Under the pieces are notes generated by a model that was not told the origin of the DNA, ran no database searches, and was given only the letters and a program-made list of their open reading frames with translations. Positions 11,119 to 22,222 of a stretch of 64,000 nt of DNA are shown in pieces. Position 1 is the first letter of the stretch. Every line of letters starts with the position of its first letter. The stretch comes from Gnetum montanum. Lineage: Eukaryota > Streptophyta > Gnetopsida > Gnetales > Gnetaceae. A program made the translations under genes and the position numbers. The stretch is taken from NCBI GenBank assembly GCA_015680685.1, contig MNCI01006151.1, positions 377,348-441,347 of the forward strand, read 5' to 3'.

Positions 11119-12935
11119 ACCGGGCAACACCCCTTAGGATGTTCGTACTGGCATATGTCACATCCATCATCCTCCTCTATGTCAAAGTCTGCAACCCGTT
11201 CTACCGCAACAACTTTGCCCTTACCTTTATGGTAGGCACATTCAACTTCTCTTCTCCTTTGTCGATCTTGCTCATTACTTCGCTCTTTGGATTCCTCCGC
11301 GATTTTCAGGACGCTTTGGAACCTTCATCCAAGGAATCCCACATCTTGTCAACCTTGGCCGAAATTTTAGAGGCAAATTTTTGTATGGGCAAGGTTTTTT
11401 GATTCACCGCTGCATCCAGTGGTGATTCCTCCTCCTCTTCACAAAATCGAACTTCCTTCTTTCAGATGGAAGGGTCCCGATTATACTCTTCTGCACTCTT
11501 TTTTCCTTGATTCCCCCTCTTCTTTAGCCACCTACTCAATTAGGCGCTGCAGCTGATGGGCCCTTAGCTCCGATAGTTATCCTTGAGCATAAACGCCAAG
11601 GGTCTTTCTTGTCTCCCCGCGAAGCCCATCTATGATATGGCGGAGTTGTTCCCGTTGCGAGTAGCCATGACTAGGGCATCAATGTAACAATGAGTAATAT
11701 TTGCCCATGGCTGCATCCAAGGGTTCATGACCTGTTTCCACCCTTGGATCTGTCATCTCAAATTAGCCACTCTAGAGTAGGTTTGGTATTTATCATTGAA
11801 AATTTTCAGCATCGTACTCCATCGTCTGATTGATTCTGGTTCCAAAGACCGGTACCAGCTTTCTGCTTCCTTTATGAGTGTTTGGGGGAACAGCTTAAGT
11901 TTCTGCCGATCATTATCTATGTTCTACAGGGTGCAAGCATCATGAAATGCTTGCAAGTGAGTCTGTGGATCACAATTATATCCCCCTTCAAATTTGGGGA
12001 TATTGTTCATGTCAAGGCGCTTGATCCGACTATCTTTCAAGTGCCTACTGAGTATTTGAACCGTCTCGGCTATGTTAAGCATGCTTCGAGTAGCTAGCAA
12101 TGGTTCATCCGGGTCATAGTCCTGCTAATGGCCACGACGTCTGTGACGATTTCGGCTGCCTCTCCTTTCTTGACAATGAGACTCGTGTGATTGGTCACGC
12201 TTTTCCTCACGTCGTCCCCGTCGATCCTTGCGATCCCATCGATCTTTTCGATCGCCATCACCCCAATCCTTCTTACTACGGTTACGATCGAAGTCAAAAC
12301 TTGGTGAAGACAAGGTGGAACAAGAAGATGGAGAAGAGGGAGGAGAACTGCCACCGCCCCAATGTCAATCTTCTCCTCTGGTCTGATGACAACCCCGATC
12401 TTCATGTCCATCTTTCCCTTTGCCATGATATTTCTTGCATGATCCCTCATCATCCTGGGGCTCCCAATCGCTTGATTGTTTACTTTGAATGATGAACTAG
12501 ATGATCTGATGCATCTGAGGAGGTTCGGCCGAATGGGAATCGTGAAAAACAGGTTCCTCATCATCATGTGGGTCCTGCAAGAACAAAGGGTTACTGAACT
12601 GTTTCCCTTTTATGTGTGCATGGCGTTCGGCCTGTTGCCGGTCCTGTGCATGTTGTGCCTCATCAGGACGGTAATCTCGGTAGTCATGATCCTCCATTAT
12701 GTATTCCACACCGTGGTCCTGAATGCCCAATCTGGTAAGATTTTGAAGTAACATTCCAGGAATCGACCGATCAGGAGGTAATATGATGTTACCCTCTATG
12801 TCCTGCCATCGCAGGTGCTCATCCTGATGTAGGATAAAGGTGAAGTTGGGGATATACTCGTCTGAATCTACGTATACCACTTGACACTCCTACAGCACTG
12901 GTGGGTTGGATCCGTCTCGCCTGTGAGATGAAGAA
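11119..12935 (-). pseudogene. gag: el2 gag, N-terminal part, decayed
   Basis: The minus-strand reading starts near 12935 with ISSSHRRDGSNPP and continues YIPNFTFILHQDEHLRWQDI and GNIILPPDRSIPGML. An Arg/Asp-rich segment follows (DRKDRWDRKDRRGRREEKR), then the capsid domain (IPKFEGGYNCDPQTHLQAFH, AESWYRSLEPESIRRWSTML). No ATG stands at the start where el5 has ATGTCTTCT. Here the codon reads ATT, as in el4. Several frame changes and stops are visible. The reading ends at a segment matching ICQYEHPNRCC of el1, where el1 inserted. Confidence 0.82.
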
Positions 12936-13080
12936 ATTTTTTATGTTAGCTAACAACTAAACTAGTGTGCCTTATTCTTTACTTAGTCGCCTATTGTGCG
13001 TAGATTTCACTATCCTGGGTCCATTCCAACAAAGTGAATGATAATCTTGCTAAGACTAGATAGCGCATGTAAAACTAACA

Positions 13081-13100
13081 GTCCCCGACAACGATGCCAA
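13081..13100 (-). other. el2 primer-binding site (tRNA-Asp-like)
   Basis: The minus strand reads TTGGCATCGTTGTCGGGGAC immediately after the 5' LTR. This fits the Athila-type site TGGCGCCGTTGCCGGGGA, complementary to the tRNA-Asp 3' end, with a few transitions. Confidence 0.75.
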
Positions 13101-14019
13101 TGATGAGCGGCGAGGTACCCCTACGCCCAACCATACGAATCACTGGCATTCATGCACGACTCGATCGAATTCCGCAGTCTACAAGCACTTGCATACACCG
13201 TACTCTAGCCAGCAAAACCTTAGTTAGAATGATCGTTGTCTTCCCAACCTCACTTGTGATATTCTAAAGCAATGGTTTGTGATATTCTAAAGTGATGGTT
13301 AAGTGAGATTAAGGCAAATGATTTTTATTGGTTTTTCTTTTTATCTTTCAAAGTCTAATTCTTTATTTGTAGGGAATGGAAAGTTGTGTAATTCATAATT
13401 GTTCTACTCTATCGCTTCTCTCTCCCTAGCATAAGCAACCGATCCCATCTTCCATGCACATCCTGAGCATACCCTAACCACTGCTGAGTTACCAGACGTT
13501 AAGCGTCACTGGGTTACCAAGTGTTTGATATATGTTCAAGATGGTCATGCCTATGGTTCTCATAAAATATGAAAGGACAATAATAGTAAAGTGATAACAA
13601 TAAAAGCTTCTGAAATCATTAAAGCGTTGAAATACTAAACTATTAAAATGCTTAAGTGATTAAATCCAAATGCTGCAAGGAATGCTCAAAAAGCTCATCT
13701 TTATTGCCGATTACGCCAATGGGCTCAAGTACATTAGTGCTCGAATAAAGAGCCGTACACCTTTCTCACACATGTTGCGAGCACTTGAAAAATATTCTAA
13801 CTCTTACGGGAACAAACTGCAAAAGTTTCACTACAACTACTCCAAAAGATGCCAGAAATGCGGTGGGTGCATGCACATTTATAACTAAAGACAGACTCTG
13901 CGTCAACGAGGTCACATTAATGCATGGATGGATACATCGACGGGGTCACATCACCATGGCTGCATCAACAGGGCTCCGTTAACGCGCCCCAGTCGACGTA
14001 TCGACTGAACACTTCATCA
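13101..14019 (-). repeat. el2 5' LTR
   Basis: The LTR is 919 bp. On the minus strand it starts TGATGAAGTGTTCAGTCGAT at 14019 and ends at 13101 with CGCCGCTCATCA, directly before the primer site. It is homologous along its length to the el1 3' LTR. U3 has GTTAACGGAGCCC and CGATG-type repeats and no GATATC array, unlike el4 and el5. Confidence 0.87.
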
Positions 14020-14099
14020 AACATCCTGAGTTCCGTTCAAGAAGGCTTGTTCCATTTGCGGGAGGGTCAATCATGCAACTTCAAAAGTAATTTTGAGTT

Positions 14100-14720
14100 G
14101 ATACAATCTAGTGGTACTTCTTAATGTCACCCTATTCCAGAGGATTCACCTGATGTGATTAAGGGTTTTGAACAAATCTTGGGAGAATTGGAAAATTTCT
14201 TTTGTCTAACACACCACCTGCTGAACACCGAATGACTTCATAAGATGGAGAACAACTGCCTTCATGTAAGAAGTGAATTGTTTCTTTTTACTTTATTTCT
14301 CTTTTATTACCTTTTTGCTTCCCCTTGCTTAACTTCGATGTTTTGGTTTCTTTATGTGTGTAGAGAAAGGAAAAAGAATGGAAAAAGGATATTGCTTAGT
14401 GTAATGCTCACATTGAATTGCTTAATACAACTTTTGAAGGCTAAGGATGCTAAGGAGGCTGCACAAAGCACTACTAGATACATCCATTGACTTGGTAGTG
14501 GGTTGGCTACATGTCACAATTTACTTCGAAAAGATGATGCTACTTAGGAGGAACAAGAGGCTTAGGCAAAGATGGCCAAAGATCTCATACTCTCATTCAA
14601 GCTAAAATTTTAAATTCTTCCTTATTTCATATTGTTCTTTTCTTCCCGATTCATTATCCTTCTTCTTCAATAATTATTAATGTACTTCGTTTTGAATACT
14701 TAATAAAACATTGATCCTTA
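14100..14720 (+). pseudogene. Fragment of an unrecognised spliced host gene
   Basis: A reading (PEDSPDVIKGFEQILGELEN) stops at a plausible 5' splice site (CTTCATGTAAGAAGTG, about 14265). A T-rich 98-base intron ends TTTATGTGTGTAG at 14363. Reading continues in a helical, charged segment: KEKEWKKDIA, HIELLNTTFE, then after a frame change AKDAKEAAQSTTRYIH and AKMAKDLILSFKLKF. In-frame stops and frame changes make it non-functional. AATAAAAC at about 14702 could be a poly(A) signal. I do not recognise the family. It lies against the right edge of el2, so its 5' part may have been displaced by that insertion. Confidence 0.35.
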
Positions 14721-17560
14721 CATTCTACTTAACTCCGATTTTAGTTCCTCAATCGTGGTTTCCTGTAATACTAATTATGACACATGTTCCTAGATGTCGG
14801 GGATTAATGATGATTCTCTGCTGGTAACTTGAATAATGCACTTAAAAAGAAATAAACAGCACTCTAATATAATAGAAAAAAATAAGAACTAGCTTTATTA
14901 TTGTGACATTTAGAATCCTTCGAAGTAATCCAACACTATCACCACAGTTAGACCACAAAACCAAACAGCCAATCAGTCCCTTCTTGTCCCACTTCAACTA
15001 GCTCTCATTACTCGCCATTGTTGGCTCTACAACTCTATGCTAACACAACCTCTAAGTTCCCTGCCTTAAATGCCACAAGTCAAGCCCCCAAAATGGCACC
15101 ATAAATGATTACAACTCCTTATAACAAGGCACCCCTTCATCTGAAGGTTATACATAACTCCACTCCTTCATTAAAAATGGGACGTTATACATAGAGCTTC
15201 ACAAAATTGATTCAATTACATCACTCTCTTACTTTAGGATTTTCAGGAAATTCGTCAAGCAATTGCAGCTTTCTAGTTTTACATGACAACTAGATTTCCT
15301 TGTTTGCTGCATTTCTCTGATATTGCTTTTGTGCAACAAACCATATATTCTAATATGCAATATAAACCATTGCCATATGAAACTGAAACTGAATTTTTCC
15401 TTAATCCACTAAGACCCCTTCAATATATCAGACAGAGCAATCTCAGAATTCTTTTTACCAATTTTTTTTAATACATAACTTTGCATTTCCTACTGGAATC
15501 GAACACATGACCTAGGGTTTCCATGCCAAGGCTCATACCATTAAGCTAACACCTCATTGTTAGCTAAGATAAAGAAGAAGGAAAAGAATGCCATGGAATC
15601 TTGCCGAGAAAGAACAAGTGCTAATACACTAGCTAAGACAAAAAAAGTTCCACATGCTACCTAACACATTTCCCTACTGACATGTTAAAGACACTATGCA
15701 ACTGTCAATTGGAGGATGTTCCTGCAAGCCCTTAGATAGAAATTTTCACAGCACTGCTAACTAAGGTACACAAGCCCAGAAACTGCAAAGTTCATGCATC
15801 ACTATCTGACATTACACCCTTTATAGCTACCCAGCATTAACCACTGTAACTGATTCATGACCTTGGAAAAATGAGTAGCACCTTCACACTAAATAAAATT
15901 GAACTATTTCAATCATGCAATGTTACATTATTCACATCTTCGAGAACACTTGTGTACAAACAATGTTTCTTTGACAATTTCTTTGCTCAGTGAGGGAAAA
16001 TCTTGAATGGTAGCTAAGGTATTCATGCAGAAAAAAAGTGTACAATTCATCAAAATTTTCTGATTGTTGTAGCAAAAAGTTCTATTTTAAATAACCATAC
16101 ATCATGTGTTATTTCATTATAAGAGAAAATAAGTTCTAAACTTATACCAGAGTTTAACCAGGATGCCAAAAGAAAAAGAGATTTTAAGCAATGTTTGGAC
16201 TGACACCAAAACCCACAAAAAGACGTAAGCAAAAGTAACAATTTAAGAGGTCAATGCTTCTGATGTGTTTTATGAAACAGTAGCTGTTTTGCAACATATT
16301 TGGGCTGCCGTGACTTACATACCAACAACGTTGAGCATCACTATTAAAATTTAAACTAATAAATAAAATTGATATGCATTATATCCAATTACATATAGCA
16401 TTCAAACTAGACAGTTTTGAAAACCCCACCCCAAGAATGAATCTGATTAATAGAGTAAAAGCCTTCACTTGGTAGATTAGATTCAATTTTCTTTGAAATG
16501 ATATGGGTAAGCAAAATAATGCCACTTAAAAGGAATCAATGAAATAGTAAAGCAAGCATAATTTGAAGAAGAATCACCCCTTGAAATAGTCTGTTGCACA
16601 AGAAAAGATGGTGAATAACAACACCATCACAGTGTCACAAGCAGCTGCTATTTGCTTTTTATATATCAAAGCTATTTAAATGTAAAAATGTGCATAGACA
16701 TCCAAAATGATTTCTCATACAATACGAATATTGCTTCAGGATATACCTTGAAATTTCTGTTCTTATTCTACATGTAACAAATAGCATGTATTTTAAGAGA
16801 ACACCGGTCAAAGAGGGAAATGTGCATCATAAAAGTCACCAAACATGAGGCATTTCGCTATGATTATTGTTCTGGGTGTGTTTTCTGTCATCACTTCCCA
16901 AGATTTTGCTTGCATCACTGAAAATTTATATGTCCCTATGGAATAAGTCTCTTCTATGAAAAGTTCATTGTCACTCAGGGCTACACTGGCATAAAATCAG
17001 GATTTCACACTATGCCCTATGTGATCCATTTTTCAGTGTGCTGAAATCTTATGCTATGATACAAAATAAATAAAATGAGCATTTAGAATCTAAAAAGCCC
17101 TACATTAAGACCAAGCATTATGGCATTGCAAAAGCTCATTATCTCACCACTGTTATTACAATCAAGTATTGGAATGTTGTCATCAAGATTTGCTTAAGTT
17201 CTTATCATCTTAGAATTGAAGTGGACGATAGATTCAACCTGTCCCAGAAGAGCACATTTGTAGGTTGTGCAGGTCAACAACCTTTCAATGTGAGTTACAT
17301 GTGTTTCTTTTTTGTGCTGTGACTGACCATTTGAGACCACATTATAATGTTACAGCAAAATACTTGTATGATTTATTTTTGCTGCCACGTTGGTGCTTGG
17401 TCAATTTGTAAAGTCTATCTCTCTCTTTTATGAAAATGTAATATCTGTGTAATAGATCATATGGGTCTTCTATGTCAATTTTATAAAAATTTAATATCTG
17501 TCCAATAGATCTATAGGTCTTGAATTTCAATTTGTTAAAAAAGAAAACGAAAAAAGAAAA
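14721..17560. other. AT-rich intergenic DNA, no gene recognised
   Basis: Apart from the SINE copy at 15459-15559, I see no credible coding sequence, RNA gene or LTR here. The reverse strand downstream of the eS19 exons was read for the remaining exons of that gene and none was found. Confidence 0.6.
15459..15559 (-). repeat. tRNA-derived SINE, copy 1 (short)
   Basis: The minus strand reads CAATGAGGTGTTAGCTTAATGG (box A-like), then GTCATGTGTTCGATTCC (box B-like), then AAATGCAAAGTTATGT and an A-rich tail. Head, box order and the AATGC(A/T)AAGTTATGTA tail match copies at 18511 and 19740. This copy keeps the best box B. It is not a functional tRNA: no acceptor stem closes around it. Confidence 0.65.
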
Positions 17561-17583
17561 AGAGGAAAGGTTCTAAATGATAC

Positions 17584-17910
17584 CGGCTCTAACGTAGTAC
17601 CAATCAGGAGCATACGGGGCAAGCTCCTTAAAAGTGGCGGTCTTGACGATATCAGTTCATGGTGGGAGCTCAATCTAAGTTTCAGCAGATGAAACACACT
17701 TTATTAAAACATCCAAACATTCGATTTCCGAAAGTAATCAAAATGCAATAAGTCCGATGAAATGAAAAAACATTGTGGCGAAGCGAATGAAGGAATGTTT
17801 GTACTTTGTAGGGCTAGTAAAAACACCTTGCCAGACCTCTTGAGATGAGAAGCATAAGCCGTAACGAATTCATAAGGCGAAACGTCGTTCACCGTGCACG
17901 CCGTCGCCAT
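17584..17910 (-). pseudogene. RPS19: Ribosomal protein eS19 (RPS19) pseudogene, exons 1 and 2
   Basis: Exon 1 (17910-17827, minus) encodes [15 protein letters not shown] and ends LKRSGK, the conserved N-terminus of cytosolic small-subunit protein eS19. It stops at AAG|GTGTTT, a standard donor. A 152-bp intron ends CTGAAACTTAG, and exon 2 (17674-17584) reads IELPP-stop-TDIVKTATFKELAPY and APDWYYVRA. It then meets another donor (G|GTATCA). The stop is TGA where family members have Trp (TGG), and the usual DPDWYY is APDWYY. Two exons with introns in place show this is not a processed copy. I cannot find the remaining 70 or so residues. Upstream is a purine-rich leader containing a near-duplicate of AACTGCCAAGTTC. 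Either a dead duplicate or a decayed gene fragment. Confidence 0.82.
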
Positions 17911-18240
17911 TGTTGTTGTTTGCTCTGTTAAATAACTCTCTGTCTTTCGCTCTTTCTCTGTCCGTTTAACTTCCCTGTTTCTTCTGCGAAGAACTTGGCA
18001 GTTTCTCTGTCTTCCATTCTTTCTCTGTGTATGTTTTCCTCCCCTATTTCGTCTACGATGAACTTGGCAGTTTCTAGAAATGGTTTTAGCGCAAACCCTG
18101 GTGATTCCCTCTGGTACCACATCCCTATTGTTTTCACCTTCAGAAACTTTTACCTACGGGCAGTTGCAGGGATAAAATTTGCAGTACGCACTGCCCGTCA
18201 AAACCTGGATTTCCCCCGTCAATAAAGAGCCCACAGAAAA
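17911..18240 (-). promoter_or_regulatory. Leader and upstream region of the eS19 pseudogene
   Basis: Directly before the ATG the minus strand is GA-rich (AACAGAGCAAACAACAACAATGG is the start context). A unit of about 65 bases beginning AACTGCCAAGTTC occurs twice in tandem with substitutions (near 18074-18062 and 18004-17992). Purine-rich leaders are usual for plant ribosomal protein genes. No clear TATA box is seen. Confidence 0.4.
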
Positions 18241-18510
18241 GCAGTCTTCGCATCAATCTTGAAGCGAGAAAGACAGATTTGAAAATTTGCCGTCGCTCTC
18301 CAAGGAGGAGGGTTACAATTTATATCGCAATGAAAATCTGTCATAAGAAGTGCATTCTTGGTCCAGAGAGAAAATTAAAAAGGGTTTAAAGGTACAACTC
18401 TGTTTTAATGTTTACCGATCATAGCATGCTTGGTTCGAATTCAAGATTTATGAGGTATAGCAAAAATGTTTATACAGTTACATTGGCGTAAATCTTTATA
18501 TATTAACATC

Positions 18511-18662
18511 AATAATGAGGTGTTAGTCTACTAGTAACATCTTCCATTTGAAATGAACAAGTCATAGGTTAAATTTTGGTCAGCAATGTTGAGTTATAGA
18601 GTTCTAATTGGATTATATATCTTGAAGTGTGCCTATATTACAATCATTTTAGGTTTCTAACA
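18511..18662 (+). repeat. tRNA-derived SINE, copy 2
   Basis: The sequence AATAATGAGGTGTTAGTCTA then CATAGGTTAAATTTTGGTCA then GTTCTAATTGGATTATATAT aligns over about 150 bases with copy 3 at 19740-19897. The box B-like part is more decayed than in copy 1. It lies just beyond the 3' end of the LINE. A clean target duplication is not obvious. Confidence 0.7.
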
Positions 18663-18779
18663 CTTGTCTAGAAAATCACAAAGGATTTGTTGGACAATTA
18701 CAAAGCTTCAACATATTATAATATTATAATCATCATTGATGTTATGCCATTACAATTAATATTATAATTCATTCAAATA

Positions 18780-19722
18780 TGAGCCAAAGATGGGCAAAAT
18801 AAAAAGATATGTTCTTCATCTTCTATGCTTTGATTGTACAATTTACAAATATACTCTTCTATCGATAAATTGATCTAATGACATGTCTCAATAAGGAGAT
18901 GATGAGAGTTGATGAGAGTTCACTCTTTAGCAATTTGATTACTTACATGAATAGGAATAGCCAAGAATAGATACTTTTAAGTACTAGATAACAAACCTTC
19001 TCTAACATAATGTAAATAAAATTGCTTTTTCACTTATGTGTTTATCCAAACTTTAGCTAAGACTTTTTCTTTTATAATCTTCCAAAAGAGCCTTCTGTTT
19101 AAATGAAGATCCTCTATTACAATATTCCATGACTGAAGCCATAATTTTCCTTGATACAATCGTCCATTTTATTTTGTGTAGCATTCATTATCTTCTTAGC
19201 ATAATTGACTTCTTCCATGTAACTTAACTTCTAAGTATAAGTGATAAATTGACAAAGGGCTTCAACTTCAAGAGGAGGAAAATCTACTTCTAAACTAAGA
19301 TATCATAAGAAGTATGCATTTTCACTTGGAATTAATATACAAGAAAGTATTTTTGAACATGCTTTAATGTTTTCCAATTATGTGTAGAAAGAGAAGATCC
19401 CCATGCAACACACCCATTTAATAATGCATGTTGGACAAGACTATGAAAAAAATTCCTTCTAATCTTCCATGCCAAAATTCATTTCCTACTGCAATTATTC
19501 TTAGAGCAAATCAAGCTTGCATGCCACATGAAACCCTTTAAGTAATAAGGATATTCAAATTATAAATACTAGAAAATTCAACCTCCAAATATTTATAAGA
19601 TTCACATATATTAAATCTTTTTTCTCCAAGAAAAAAATTGTAATTTCTATTCCTTGTACCACAAAATAGAATTTTAGTCTTATCAATATCAACTTTCATA
19701 CTAGAATGGTTATGGTAGCCAT
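18780..19722 (-). pseudogene. LINE ORF2 C-terminal part
   Basis: The minus strand reads MKVDIDKTKILFCGTR and ICESYKYLEVEFSS, matching the MKVN..KTK and F.YLG motifs found after the RT of plant LINEs. Near the end, CKLYNQSIEDEEHIFLFCPS resembles the terminal Cys/His knuckle (C..C...EDE.H.L..CP). Stops and frame changes occur between these islands. Confidence 0.7.
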
Positions 19723-19739
19723 GGAAAATTCAAAGCATA

Positions 19740-19897
19740 CAATGAGGTATTAGCCTAGTAGTAAGACACTTGATTTCGAAGCTCCACATCATGGGTTTGA
19801 TTTTGGTGGACAATGCTAAGTTATGTAAAGTTTTAATTAGACTATATATTTTGGGATGTACTTATGTTTCACTTATTTCAAGTTCAAACACCCCAGT
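19740..19897 (+). repeat. tRNA-derived SINE, copy 3, with target duplication
   Basis: The body starts CAATGAGGTATTAGCCTAGT. It has a box A-like TAGCCTAGTAGT (19751-19762) and a box B-like GGGTTTGATTTTGG (about 19793-19806). The flanks repeat: GGAAAATTCAAAGCATA (19723-19739) and GGAGAATTCAAAGTATA (19898-19914), 15 of 17 identical. That is the long target duplication expected of LINE-driven insertion. It sits in the opposite orientation inside a LINE, between MKVDIDKTK and the RT. Confidence 0.85.
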
Positions 19898-19914
19898 GGA
19901 GAATTCAAAGTATA

Positions 19915-20810
19915 GAATTTAATCTTATAGTTAATTTTGTAATCAAGGCTAAATCATTTGCAGAGAGAAGCATGTTCAAAAATAATCCATTCACTAACAT
20001 AGCATGATTAGGGGTATTTTGCATCCATTCCTTCAATTCATGTATAAGTATGTCAAAATGGTTAGGGGACAAAGGACAACCTTTTTTATCTCAAACTGAG
20101 CTATTAATAATTGTTCCTTCTCCAATATGGTTATCTTCAAAACAAATGTTAACTGTCTCATAGATTCTTTTAGCAACAAAAAGAAGATCTTGTGGAATGC
20201 TAATGCTATCCAATCTCTTATAAAGTTTATTTCGAGTAGCAGAATCATAAACCTTAGAAAAAGCATTAAAACAAATAAAATTTGTTTGGTTGAACCTTTG
20301 TTCTTTTTTCACTCAATAATGTGAAATTGTTAGATGGTTTACAGTGGACTGATTCCTCCTAAAGCCTACTTGGGAGTAAGCATGAAGACCTTGCATTTCT
20401 ACCCATGAATTAATTTTATTCTCTAGAATAGTGCCCAAAAGCTTAGTAAAAATTGAATTGATTATAATAAATTAGTAATTATTAAGATCTCTCCTATCTT
20501 CCTTTTTAAAAAGTAAGACTACTCGACTAGCATACTAAGAGCAATCCAAAACATATCGAGGCTCTTTATTAAAAAGGTTACAAGCTACTTTCCATACCAA
20601 TGGACCACCCCATTTAAGAAGCTTTGCATATAATCCATTAACATCAGCACCTTTCCCAAAATACAACCTTTGAATTCTTGCAGAAAATGTCATGAAAGAA
20701 TATCTCAAGAATACTAGAGTTATCTTGCATAACAAGGAGAGCCTCTTGATTAAAAAGGCCATCGAAGAAAGTCTAAACAGTAGATAAGAAAAAATTTGAA
20801 TCATGTTGCT
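19915..20810 (-). pseudogene. LINE reverse transcriptase domain
   Basis: The minus strand reads GADVNGLYAKLLKWGG (the GPDG..AE.LK region), FKKEDRRDLNNY, QGLHAYSQVGFRRNQST, then AFSKVYDSATRNKLYKRLDS (the AFD.V.R..L palm A motif, its catalytic Asp changed to Ser in AFSK), and KKGCPLSP (the QGCPLSP motif). The Y/FADD box was not found and is probably lost. Stops lie at several junctions. Confidence 0.82.
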
Positions 20811-21344
20811 ATCTGTCTCGAAAGAAATTCCAAAAGTTTTTTGGATTTGGTTGGAGTTGGCTAATCATTCTTTCATGCTCTTCTGTAATGAACTTCTTCT
20901 TTTTTATCAAATAAGCTTTCTATGATTCTTCAACATTGAAACATCAAAATATGAAGCCAAAACATCTTTACAAGTTGTTAAACAACCCATGTCAAATAAA
21001 GGTTTTCTATAAGTAGGCCTCCTCTTAATTTACACATGAGAAACTATAGATAAAAGAACATTAGTCAAATCTAGCTCATTGTCATTGTTAATCAACATAT
21101 TAGCCACTCATTTTTGAAAATCCTAGTAAAGGTCTTCTATGAGATGATACGTTCTACATTTCTTGTAATGAATAAGAAGAATTGAAGTAACAATAGTGAA
21201 TTTTAGGTAATGATGAGGATATTCTAGAAGTTTTTCTCCCACTTAAACATTTTCCACTATGTCTATATTGAAGATTGAGAACTTAGAGTGAGGATGAATA
21301 AATTCTAGCCAACAATACCCAATTTTTTGCATAGTTGATTTATA

Positions 21345-22222
21345 TGTTCCTGAGTACATCCATACTCGAAGGATAGAATCCTTACACACCTTTGGACTTT
21401 GTTTCTTCAAAATGTGATTTCAAGGACACCACGCCCTTTATAATTCAACCTCTATAGGTCTACAAGGGATGTTTTCTCTTAGAAACACATCCAACCCCTC
21501 AAGGTCCCAACAAGCTATGAGCCTTTACAATCAATGTCTTCTTGTAAGAAGCACATCAACCTTGCAGGGTAGAAAACTTCCAACTCTTTAGGGGCTACAA
21601 CAAGAAAAGGAAATAAAAAAAGAAATGAACTAAACTTCAAATTCCTTGCTTGAAGCACACAGTAAAAATACAACAAATGATAGAAAATTAAAATTCTTAT
21701 TCTTTATAAAAATGTATACAATTGCTTGCTAAATTTGTTCGATGAAGGCTTATCATTTTTCTTTGAGGATGTCTTCCTTTTATAGCCTTGTTCTCCTCAA
21801 TTTGCCTGTTGGAATCCTTACAAAAGCTAGAAATGACTAATTGAGATGTCCTTTACTAGGCCTAAGACATATCACTTTCCTCCCTTGCAAAGAAGACGTC
21901 TTGTCTAAATCCAAGACATCTTGAAGGAGATGTCTTCTAAAAGCCACGAGGGAGACATCTCCTATTTTAGGGAGACATCTTGGCCAAGACCAAGCCTTCT
22001 CATCTAAGATGTCTTGTGGAAGAGGGAGACGTCTTGTCAAACTCCATCTTCTTTTGATTATTCACATCTTTTCCTAGACTCCATTGTTGTAGATTATCCA
22101 TTCTTTCTTTTTTCTTAGTTTCTTTGGTATCCCAACTTAGCTTCCTAATGCTTGCAAGATCTCATAAGACAATTTAATACACTCTCCAATTTTCAAGGTT
22201 TTGACACACCAAAAAGTCAACA
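21345..22222 (-). repeat. Solo LTR of an unrelated LTR retrotransposon inside the LINE
   Basis: LINE endonuclease homology stops at 22223 and LINE sequence resumes left of 21345. On the minus strand the insert begins TGTTGACTTTTTGGTGTG and ends CTCAGGAACA, giving TG...CA ends over 878 bp. A TATA box (GGCTATAAAAGG on the minus strand, about 21787-21776) and GAC(A/G)TCTT-rich U3 words support an LTR. Flanking pentamers (TTATA and TAGAT) do not match, so the duplication is decayed or my ends are off by a few bases. The start resembles copia LTRs. Confidence 0.6.

Larger units (their letters stand above)
11119..14019 (-). mobile_element. el2: older gypsy element of the same family, 5' LTR and partial gag
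   Basis: Read on the minus strand, this is a 5' LTR (14019 to 13101), a primer site, then gag down to 11119, where it is cut by the 3' end of el1. The rest of el2 should resume left of el1's missing 5' LTR, outside the window. el1 and el2 gags are close relatives and allow stop codons in el1 to be polarised. The right flank (ACATCCTGAG...) leads into a host-gene fragment. Confidence 0.85.

Noticed and set aside
15485-15559. Possible functional tRNA gene on the minus strand
   Set aside because: Box A and B words are present, but no acceptor stem or anticodon arm closes, and the sequence continues into the SINE tail.
17342-17530. 62-residue minus-strand ORF downstream of eS19 exon 2
   Set aside because: It does not match the missing C-terminal half of eS19 and lies in AT-rich, repeat-like sequence (two copies of AATATCTGTSYAATAGATC).
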